Shown one piece after another: positions 14,638 through 21,576 of a stretch of 35,653 bases of DNA (position 1 is the first letter of the stretch; the number at the start of each line of letters is the position of its first letter). Source of the DNA: DATKIY01 sp035543875 (lineage in GTDB: Bacteria; Actinomycetota; Actinomycetes; JAHEKZ01); contig DATKIY010000041.1 in NCBI GenBank assembly GCA_035543875.1, positions 1 to 35,653 on the forward strand, given 5' to 3'. Made by a program: the position numbers and the translations under genes. Under the pieces are notes generated by a model that was not told the origin of the DNA, ran no database searches, and worked only from the letters and a program-made list of their open reading frames with translations.

Positions 14638-16248
14638 TTAGCCGCGACTGACTGCGGTACTGAGCAGTCCAATCGGTGGTGAGCCCAGCTCAAGCAACGC
14701 GTCATGAAAGCGACGCAGGGAGAAGTTCGAGCCCCACGCTTGCTTTGCTTCTTCACGGGTCCGCAGAATCTCCCACTTGCCCCAGGTATATATGCCGTAC
14801 GTCGGATCGAATGTGCCGCGCTGTGCCTCGGAACGAGCAGCTGCCTCTGACAGGAACGCGTCCGACTGGAATCGTTTCGTGGCTTCCGCAACGGTGAGCT
14901 GGCCTGTGTGCAGTCCGATTGCGCAGCTCAGCCGAGTCACTCGACACAAGGCTTCGAGTGCAACACCAGCTGCGTACCGCGGGTCGTCGGCTCGGTATCC
15001 CTCCTCGAGCAGCATCTCCTCGGTGTAGTGCGCCCAGCCCTCCGCGAATGCGTTGCTGTACAAGGTTCGACGGATGTCGCCCGGGGCACGCCGAAGTGCT
15101 CGACTGTGTGCGAAGTGACCCGGCGCGACCTCGTGCACGGTGATAGCCATCATCGAGGCCCGGTTGAACATGGACAGCCACTCGGTTTGTTCATCGACGG
15201 GCCAGGATGGTTCTGGGGGAGTGATGTCGTAGCGGGTGGGAGTGTCTCGTTCGCCGGGTGCGGCCCAGCTCAACATGGCGGTTGCCCAACGGCGTGATGG
15301 CGGCGACAGTCCAACAACGCATTCCCCATCTAGGTGCGAGACCAGACCGCGCGCGGTCGTGAATGCGATGACGTCGTCGGTCAACGTCTTCGCTTCGTCG
15401 ATCACGCCGTCGGCGTCGGGATGGTCTGCGATGAGCTCTGCCACCACGTCGGTGACTGGGGTGCCCGGCCTGAGTTGGTGGCACGCGTCACCGAGGAGGG
15501 CGAGCAGGCGCAGTTTCTCTTGGTCGGCCTGGCTCGCAAGCGCGTTGATGTCGACCTCGGTGGCGTTACTCACACCCATGAGCTGCGCCAAGGCCGACTC
15601 GCCGATGGCGGTCTCTGGGCTTCCGGTAGCCGCACATTGTTCGAGGTGTTGTACGAAACGCTGTTGCGCGATGGCAGCTTCTGGAGCGCCGGGCAGCTCG
15701 TGGGGAATCCCGAGTGCAAGCCCGCGGGCAGCTTCAACCAACGACGCCGCAACGGGGGCCGCCACCTGGTCGAGAGCCTTGACCGCCATGTCGACCGCGT
15801 CGGGCCATCGTCCGAGGTGTCTGGTCAGTGCTTGGTCGCGCTCGATTTTCGGGGCGTAGTCGCGTTCGTAACAGGTGAGTTCAAGGTTGAACAAGTGAAC
15901 TAACGGGTTGGTTCGATGAGCCGCGAGCGCTCCGTACTCGAGCAGTGCTCCTTGTTCGAACGCAGCCAGGTGTGCGTCATCATGTGGGTCGCGGAGTAGG
16001 TCGTCGGGTGCTGTTGGAGTCGCAGCACTGGACGCGGTGGACGAAAGCTCGATCGCATGAAGTGCTCGTTGGACGCCTTCGTCGGAGAGGTCTTGAATCT
16101 GCCCGTCATATTCGTGGCGGCCGGCTTCCTCGCGCGCGGTTGGAATCATGAGGTCCAGCACGGCGCGTAGGCGTGATTGCATGACGCCGGAGCCTACTGG
16201 CTCAGGCTGAATAGGCTGATCGTGAGCAGCTGAGCGCACGCTCGCCAC
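14638..16248 (-). CDS. DUF885-family zinc-peptidase-like protein
   Basis: Up to 536 residues, cytoplasmic. The C-terminal half has the family's probable metal site: HEVAPGH (372-378), in which His372, Glu373 and His378 resemble a gluzincin motif, and EGWAHYTEE (403-411) supplying a third ligand, then TYGIYTWGKWEIL near the end. Family members are predicted carboxypeptidase-like enzymes with mostly unknown substrates. The start is uncertain: GTG at 16248 has no well-spaced ribosome binding site, and ATG at 16182 (MQSRLRAVLDLMIP) would give 514 residues and a more typical N-terminus. It is divergent from etfB across a 159-base gap with two dyads. Confidence 0.78.
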   Translation of the reverse strand: MASVRSAAHDQPIQPEPVGSGVMQSRLRAVLDLMIPTAREEAGRHEYDGQIQDLSDEGVQRALHAIELSSTASSAATPTAPDDLLRDPHDDAHLAAFEQGALLEYGALAAHRTNPLVHLFNLELTCYERDYAPKIERDQALTRHLGRWPDAVDMAVKALDQVAAPVAASLVEAARGLALGIPHELPGAPEAAIAQQRFVQHLEQCAATGSPETAIGESALAQLMGVSNATEVDINALASQADQEKLRLLALLGDACHQLRPGTPVTDVVAELIADHPDADGVIDEAKTLTDDVIAFTTARGLVSHLDGECVVGLSPPSRRWATAMLSWAAPGERDTPTRYDITPPEPSWPVDEQTEWLSMFNRASMMAITVHEVAPGHFAHSRALRRAPGDIRRTLYSNAFAEGWAHYTEEMLLEEGYRADDPRYAAGVALEALCRVTRLSCAIGLHTGQLTVAEATKRFQSDAFLSEAAARSEAQRGTFDPTYGIYTWGKWEILRTREEAKQAWGSNFSLRRFHDALLELGSPPIGLLSTAVSRG

Positions 16249-16295
16249 CTTCTCGCGAGTGAGCTGGCGTGATTGGCGTCACATACCCGGCCTCT

Positions 16296-16311
16296 CGATT
16301 GGATCCAATCG
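16296..16311. promoter_or_regulatory. Perfect 16-base palindrome upstream of etfB
   Basis: CGATTGGATCCAATCG is identical to its reverse complement and lies in the gap between the divergent DUF885 and etfB genes. The half-site GATTGG recurs at 16271-16276 and again about 50 bases downstream (near 16359), giving a cluster of similar half-sites. This is typical of a dimeric repressor or activator operator. The regulator is unknown. Confidence 0.45.
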
Positions 16312-16324
16312 TTCTGGCAGACTT

Positions 16325-16351
16325 CCGCACAGTTACGGCATGCCTGTGCGG
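16325..16351. promoter_or_regulatory. Inverted repeat in the etfB upstream region
   Basis: CCGCACAG (16325-16332) and CTGTGCGG (16344-16351) are perfect eight-base inverted arms around an 11-base spacer, 57 bases before the etfB ATG. It could be a hairpin in the 5' untranslated RNA or a second DNA-binding site next to the palindrome at 16296. No T-run follows. Confidence 0.4.
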
Positions 16352-16407
16352 CCCGACCGATTGGCGGGCACGCAGAGGTCGATAAGAGGAGGTCGGCGAG
16401 AGCCGCC

Positions 16408-17196
16408 ATGAACATCGTCGTCTGTGTGAAACAGGTGCCCGACTCGTGGGCCGAAAAGAAGCTCAATCCCGCTGACAACACCCTCGACCGTGAGGCTACC
16501 GACGCTGTCGTCAACGAGCTCGACGAGTTTGCGATCGAGGAGGCGCTCCAACTTCAGGAGAAGCTCGGCGCCGACTCGTGCAAGGTCACTGTGCTCACGA
16601 TGGGTCCGGAGAAAGCGATCGAGAGTGTGCGCAAGGGGCTGCAGATGGGCGCCGACGATGGAGTTCACGTCGTCGACGAGGCGCTGCACGGAACTGACGC
16701 GATCGGGACCTCGCTGGTCTTAGCCAAGGCGATCGAGCGACTTAATCCTGATTTGGTGATCCTCGGTTCAGAGTCGACCGACGCGCGTATGTCCGTCGTG
16801 CCAGCCATGGTGGCGGAACGACTGGGTCGGCCACAGCTGACGTTCGCCAACAAAGTGGAGATTGACGGCGATTCGATCGCGATTCATCGACAGACCGACT
16901 ACGGCTATGACCGGGTTGAGGGAAAGCTTCCTGCCCTTGTCAGCGTCGTCGAGAAAATCAACGAGCCACGGTACCCGTCGTTTAAGGGAATCATGGCCGC
17001 TAAGAAGAAGCCGGTTGAGACCCTGACGCTTTCTGACCTCGGCGTCAAGCCCGACGAGGTTGGGCTCGCTGGCTCGTGGAGCGGCGTTGAGACGTTTGCC
17101 GCTCGTCCGCCCCGCCAAGCTGGCACCATCGTCACCGACGAGGGTGACGGCGGAGTTAAGGTCGCCGATTTCCTGGCTGGCCAGAAGTTCATCTGA
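16408..17196 (+). CDS. etfB: Electron transfer flavoprotein beta subunit
   Basis: With EtfA forms the soluble heterodimer that takes electrons from acyl-CoA dehydrogenases to the respiratory chain. 262 residues starting MNIVVCVKQVPDSWAEKKL, the canonical N-terminus, which fixes the ATG at 16408 although the nearest AGGAGG (16387-16392) is about 15 bases away. Family features include LTMGPEKAIESVRKGLQMGADDGVHV, the AMP-binding region LGSESTDARMSVVPAMVAERLGRP and the recognition-loop area KGIMAAKKKPVETLTLSDLGV. etfA follows after 84 bases on the same strand. It presumably serves beta-oxidation and the C4 acyl-CoA enzymes nearby. Confidence 0.95.
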   Translation: MNIVVCVKQVPDSWAEKKLNPADNTLDREATDAVVNELDEFAIEEALQLQEKLGADSCKVTVLTMGPEKAIESVRKGLQMGADDGVHVVDEALHGTDAIGTSLVLAKAIERLNPDLVILGSESTDARMSVVPAMVAERLGRPQLTFANKVEIDGDSIAIHRQTDYGYDRVEGKLPALVSVVEKINEPRYPSFKGIMAAKKKPVETLTLSDLGVKPDEVGLAGSWSGVETFAARPPRQAGTIVTDEGDGGVKVADFLAGQKFI

Positions 17197-17280
17197 GTTC
17201 CGTTGGGTCGAAGCTAGAGCTGGCGTTAACCGTCTGCGTCACTAGTCTGCGTTTCATCTGTGTATAAGGAGTCCCGCGTC

Positions 17281-18234
17281 ATGTCTGAAGTCTTGGTCCT
17301 GGTTGAGCACGAGGGCGGCGAAGTCAAGAAGGTCACGCACGAGTTGCTGACGCTTGCTCGACGTTTGGGGGAACCAGCCGCAGTGATCGTGGGCGACGGC
17401 GCGGATCAGTGCATCGCCGACCTCGCGGCGCACGGGGCCGAAAAGGTGTACGTGGCCACGGGTGACGGGCTCGGTGACTTTATTGCAACTCCCAAAGTGG
17501 CAGCGCTACAAGCCGCAGCTGCTCAGGGTGATGCGTCCGCGGTGCTCCTTCCTGCGACCACCGAAGGCAAAGAGGTTGGCGGACGTCTTGCACTTCGCCT
17601 GGGGTCGGGAATCATCACCGATGCAGTTGGGGTCGCAGATTCATCGTTAAGCGAGCAGTCAGTGTTTGGCGGCTCGACCGTGGTCCAGTCCAAGGTCACC
17701 CACGGGGTCCCAATCATCGCGGTGCGTCCCAACAGCACGGCTCCTGAGGAAGTAGCAGGTGCAGGGAACCGGGTCGACCTCACTGTCTCGCTTTCGGACT
17801 CCGACCGCGGAGCACACGTCACCGAACGAGTGGTGGCCGAACGCGCCGGACGTCCTGAGCTGACCGAGGCAGCCATCGTGGTCTCGGGCGGTCGCGGAGT
17901 TGGCTCGCCGGAAGGTTTCTCGGTGATCGAGGCGTTGGCCGACAGCCTCGGCGCGGCAGTTGGTGCGTCTCGGGCGGCAACCGATGCGGGTTGGTACCCA
18001 CACCAGTTCCAGGTGGGTCAAACGGGAAAGACCGTGTCACCGCAGCTCTATATGGCTAACGGCATCTCCGGTGCGATCCAGCACCGGGCTGGCATGCAAA
18101 CCTCGAAAACCATTGTGGCTGTCAACAAGGACGCAGAAGCCCCGATCTTTGATCTGGTGGACTTTGGTGTGGTGGGCGATCTTCACCAGGTTCTGCCACA
18201 ACTCACCGACGAAGTGATCAAACGCAAGGGCTGA
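17281..18234 (+). CDS. etfA: Electron transfer flavoprotein alpha subunit
   Basis: FAD-carrying partner of EtfB; 317 residues from the ATG at 17281, with GGAG nine bases upstream; an in-frame start at 17260 is less likely. The N-terminal domain starts SEVLVLVEHEGGEVKK. The C-terminal FAD domain shows the family signature GRGVGSPEGFSVIEALADSLGAA, then SRAATDAGWYPHQFQVGQTGKTVSPQLYMANGISGAIQHRAGM and the closing NKDAEAPIFDLVDFGVVGDL. The spacing to etfB (84 bases, nothing else recognised) and to iscS (16 bases) indicates a common transcript. Confidence 0.96.
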   Translation: MSEVLVLVEHEGGEVKKVTHELLTLARRLGEPAAVIVGDGADQCIADLAAHGAEKVYVATGDGLGDFIATPKVAALQAAAAQGDASAVLLPATTEGKEVGGRLALRLGSGIITDAVGVADSSLSEQSVFGGSTVVQSKVTHGVPIIAVRPNSTAPEEVAGAGNRVDLTVSLSDSDRGAHVTERVVAERAGRPELTEAAIVVSGGRGVGSPEGFSVIEALADSLGAAVGASRAATDAGWYPHQFQVGQTGKTVSPQLYMANGISGAIQHRAGMQTSKTIVAVNKDAEAPIFDLVDFGVVGDLHQVLPQLTDEVIKRKG

Positions 18235-18250
18235 CCTAGAATCGTCAGCG

Positions 18251-19441
18251 ATGACGTATTTGGACCACGCGGCGACAACTCCGATCCTGCCTGAGGCCGC
18301 TCGAGCTATGACGGCCGAGCTGGGCTTGGTCGGCAATCCTTCGTCGCTACACGCCCCCGGAAGACGCGCGCGGCGGGTCGTCGAGGAAGCACGCGAGTCC
18401 CTGGCTAGTTCGTTTGGCGCACGACCCAGCGAGATCGTGTTTACCGGTGGTGGGACAGAGTCTGACAACCTCGCGATTAAGGGCTTGTTTTGGTCGAGGC
18501 GAGATTCCGACCCGCGTCGTCGGCGAATCCTGGCCAGTGCGGTCGAGCATCATGCTGTTATCGACCCGGTTCAGTGGTTGGTCGATCACGAGGGTGCGCT
18601 TGTCACGTGGTTGTCGGTCGATGAGGCGGGGCGTGTCGACCCTTCGCAGCTGCGGGCGGAGATCGAACAGGACCCGGACTCGATCGCGTTGGTCAGCATC
18701 ATGTGGGCGAACAACGAGGTTGGCACCGTTCAGCCGATCAGCGAATGTGCGGCTATAGCGACAGAGTTTGACGTTCCCTTTCATACTGACGCCGTCCAGG
18801 CCGCGGGACATCTGCCCATCGATTTCGAAACGAGCGGGTCCGACGCCCTGACACTGACCAGTCACAAGTTGGGCGGTCCGCTCGGTGTCGGCGCCTTGCT
18901 GCTGTCTCGTTCGACGACTCCGGTCCCGTTGCAGCATGGTGGCGGCCAGGAACGTGACGTTCGCTCCGGAACCTTGGATACTCCCGCCATCGTCGGCTTT
19001 GCCGTTGCTGCCGAGATTGCCGTCAGGGAGATCTCCACCCGAAGCGCGCACGTCGCTTCATTGCGCGATGACCTGCTGAAGCGCCTGCTGGAAGAGATCC
19101 CCGATGCGATCGTCAATGGGGACACGCGGTTGTCAGGCAAGTTCCGGCTGCCAGGCAACGCGCATGTTTCGTTCCCGGGCTGTGAGGGCGACTCGCTGTT
19201 GATGCTGCTGGACGCCCGTGGGATCGCGTGCTCGACCGGTTCGGCATGTTCGGCTGGCGTCGCACAGGCAAGCCATGTCTTGCTGGCCATGGGCGCTAGT
19301 CCAGCGATTGCGCGATCCTCGCTTCGATTCAGTCTTGGACATACCTCGACTGAGCAAGATGTCAGCGCTTTGATCTCGGTTATCGAGCCTGTGGTCGCTC
19401 GCGCCCGCGCTGCCGGTGCCGCTACCCACGTCGGTCGATAG
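18251..19441 (+). CDS. iscS: Cysteine desulfurase (NifS/IscS family)
   Basis: A PLP enzyme that removes sulfur from cysteine as an enzyme-bound persulfide for tRNA thiolation and Fe-S assembly; 396 residues. Key features: YLDHAATTP at the N-terminus, EHHAV (99-103), TDAVQ with Asp180, the PLP Schiff-base lysine Lys206 in TSHKLGGPLG, GGGQERDVRSGT and catalytic Cys333 in STGSACSAG. The flexible-loop arrangement is of the NifS/IscS group, not SufS. The mnmA gene starts ten bases downstream, so the desulfurase probably feeds MnmA directly. The codons for GQERDVR contain the same 13-base core as the dispersed repeat (18949-18961). The ribosome binding site before the ATG is weak. Confidence 0.94.
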   Translation: MTYLDHAATTPILPEAARAMTAELGLVGNPSSLHAPGRRARRVVEEARESLASSFGARPSEIVFTGGGTESDNLAIKGLFWSRRDSDPRRRRILASAVEHHAVIDPVQWLVDHEGALVTWLSVDEAGRVDPSQLRAEIEQDPDSIALVSIMWANNEVGTVQPISECAAIATEFDVPFHTDAVQAAGHLPIDFETSGSDALTLTSHKLGGPLGVGALLLSRSTTPVPLQHGGGQERDVRSGTLDTPAIVGFAVAAEIAVREISTRSAHVASLRDDLLKRLLEEIPDAIVNGDTRLSGKFRLPGNAHVSFPGCEGDSLLMLLDARGIACSTGSACSAGVAQASHVLLAMGASPAIARSSLRFSLGHTSTEQDVSALISVIEPVVARARAAGAATHVGR

Positions 19442-19451
19442 GCGGCTGAGG

Positions 19452-20543
19452 ATGCGCGTACTTGCCGCCCTGTCTGGCGGTGTTGACTCGGCCGTGGCAG
19501 CGGCTCGAGCGCTTGATGCTGGACACGATGTCACGGCGGTTCACTTGGCGCTCAGCAGTAACCCTCAAAGGTTCCGCAGCGGTGCACGCGGTTGTTGCAG
19601 TCTTGAAGACTCTCGCGACGCACGCCGGGTCGCCGACCTCCTGGAAATTCCCTACTACGTATGGGATCTTGCGGAGCAGTTCAAGGAAGACGTTGTAGAC
19701 AACTTCGTTGCCGAATACTCGGCAGGTCGCACGCCGAACCCTTGTCTGCGCTGTAACGAGAGCATCAAGTTCTCGGCTGTGCTCGATCGAGCAGTTGCAC
19801 TTGGGTTCGACGCCGTGTGCACCGGTCACTACGCGAGGCTCGTCGACGGCCCGCAAGGTCACGAGCTCCATCGATCAGTCGACGATGACAAGGACCAGTC
19901 TTACGTTTTGGCTGTCCTCGAACCCGACCAGCTGGCCAGGGCGATGTTTCCGTTGGGGGCTTCTCACAAGTCGCAGGTTCGGGCAGAGGCCAAGCAGCGT
20001 GGCTTGCTCGTTGCCGACAAACCTGACAGTCACGACATCTGCTTCATCCCCGACGGTGACACGCGCGGTTTCCTCGCCGCTCAACTCGGCAAGGAGAAGG
20101 GGCCGATCGTCGATGTTTCGGGCGAGGTGGTTGGCCAGCACGAAGGCGCCTACGCATTTACGGTGGGACAGCGGCGAGGTCTTGACCTCAACGTGTCAGC
20201 GCCGGATCGATCGCCACGTTATGTCCTATCGATAGAACCTGTAACGAACACGGTTACCGTCGGACCCGGATCGGCGTTGGAAGTCGACCGGATCGATGGT
20301 GAGCAGTTGAAATGGTGCGGGTCGACTCCTGATGGTGCATTCGACTGTGAGGTTCAAGTTCGTGCTCACGGTGAGGCCGTCACCGGGCGCGCGGAACTGA
20401 TGGACGAGCAGGTGGTGGTGCGCCTGCAACAACCACAGCATGGAGTTGCTCCAGGACAGGCGGTGGTTCTCTACGAGGGCACGCGCGTTGTCGGGTCGGC
20501 CACGATCGTTCGAGCGGGACTCGCCATTCCAAGCGATGTCTGA
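19452..20543 (+). CDS. mnmA: tRNA-specific 2-thiouridylase MnmA
   Basis: Thiolates the wobble uridine of Lys, Glu and Gln tRNAs using ATP and persulfide sulfur from the desulfurase. 363 residues from the ATG at 19452, chosen because the protein then starts RVLAALSGGVDS, the PP-loop typical of the N-terminus; an upstream start would overlap iscS. The catalytic pair is present: Cys101 in PNPCLRCNESIKF and Cys197 in SHDICFIPDG. TGHYARL (124-130) and the C-terminal beta-barrel, ending QHGVAPGQAVVLYEG, are also family-typical. The end overlaps the next gene by eight bases (ATGTCTGA). Confidence 0.95.
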   Translation: MRVLAALSGGVDSAVAAARALDAGHDVTAVHLALSSNPQRFRSGARGCCSLEDSRDARRVADLLEIPYYVWDLAEQFKEDVVDNFVAEYSAGRTPNPCLRCNESIKFSAVLDRAVALGFDAVCTGHYARLVDGPQGHELHRSVDDDKDQSYVLAVLEPDQLARAMFPLGASHKSQVRAEAKQRGLLVADKPDSHDICFIPDGDTRGFLAAQLGKEKGPIVDVSGEVVGQHEGAYAFTVGQRRGLDLNVSAPDRSPRYVLSIEPVTNTVTVGPGSALEVDRIDGEQLKWCGSTPDGAFDCEVQVRAHGEAVTGRAELMDEQVVVRLQQPQHGVAPGQAVVLYEGTRVVGSATIVRAGLAIPSDV

Positions 20544-21576
20544 CTCGCGTTTTCCGGTTACGGCGGTTGCCACTGGTGTCGGTTCGCTGCCTGGGGTCGA
20601 CTCGAAAGAAGCGGCCGCTGTCATCGCGGGTGAACTGCCTGAGTTTGCACACCTTGCCGAACTCCCGGCACGTGGACCGTGGGCAGACATCACCGGCCGC
20701 GCCTGCTCACTCCTCGTGGAACTGCCAGTGCAGCTATCCGTCAACCGCTGGCAGTTGACGGGGGGACCTGGACGCGACCTCGTACGCGCGCGTTCGCTGC
20801 TGGGGCAGGACCTCGATACTCACGAGGAAGCGCTGCAGGACTTTGCTGGAGTCTTTAAAGTGCAGGTCTGCGGGCCACTGACGCTGGCGGCGACAGTGGA
20901 GACTCGAAACGGTGAAAGGGTGCTGGCCGACCCTGGCGCTCTTCGCGATGTGACGGCATCGTTGGCTGAAGGCATTGCGACACATCTTGGCGAGGTACGC
21001 GCTCGGATTCCCCATGCATCGGCTGTCGTGGTCCAAATTGACGAGCCGGCAGCGGCTGCCGTCATCGCAGGATCAGTTCCCACGGCTAGTGGCTACCGAA
21101 CCATCCCCGCCATGTCCACGGTGCAGGCCAACGATCTCGTGGGGCTGGTGACGCGGAGCGTCCAGTCCGCCGCTGGCGTACCGGCCATCCACCTGTGCTG
21201 CGATGTCGATGTGCTTGCCGGGCTCGTGGACTTGGACGGGAACAGCGTAGGAGTGAGTTGTCCCGTCGAACAGGTGGCTGAACGACCCCTCTTGGTTGAT
21301 GCCTTCGGTGGATTTTTCGACGCAGGCGGGGTATGGCTGGCTGGCCTGGATATGTCAGACCCGGCCGGTAGTTTGGCAAGCATGTTGACCTTCATGCACA
21401 GTTGTGGGGTCGACGCGCAGCGGGCTGCCGCACACACCGTCCTTACGCCTGACTGCGGTCTGGCCAGCGTCACGGTTCCAGAGGCTGTCAAGACCTACAC
21501 GGCCCTGCGCGGGCTCGCTCGCGATCTGGGCCACGACGACCTGCGCGAACTCCCACGCGATCGCGAGCTGACGTGA
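20536..21576 (+). CDS. Short MetE-like protein (cobalamin-independent methionine synthase family, core type)
   Basis: A 346-residue protein matching only the C-terminal catalytic barrel of MetE. The ATG at 20536 lies inside the mnmA stop region. Features: ATGVGSLPG at the N-terminus; VQVCGPLTLAATVE; QIDEPA (168-172), as in the MetE catalytic face; and probable zinc ligands His219-x-Cys221 (AIHLCCD) and Cys307 (LTPDCGLAS). The N-terminal folate-binding half of full MetE is absent. Rv3015c-like homologues occupy the same spot before ligA in mycobacteria. Methyl donor and acceptor are unproven; methylcobalamin-protein or another methyl carrier is possible for this short class. GTGA overlap with ligA. 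Confidence 0.75.
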   Translation: MSDSRFPVTAVATGVGSLPGVDSKEAAAVIAGELPEFAHLAELPARGPWADITGRACSLLVELPVQLSVNRWQLTGGPGRDLVRARSLLGQDLDTHEEALQDFAGVFKVQVCGPLTLAATVETRNGERVLADPGALRDVTASLAEGIATHLGEVRARIPHASAVVVQIDEPAAAAVIAGSVPTASGYRTIPAMSTVQANDLVGLVTRSVQSAAGVPAIHLCCDVDVLAGLVDLDGNSVGVSCPVEQVAERPLLVDAFGGFFDAGGVWLAGLDMSDPAGSLASMLTFMHSCGVDAQRAAAHTVLTPDCGLASVTVPEAVKTYTALRGLARDLGHDDLRELPRDRELT

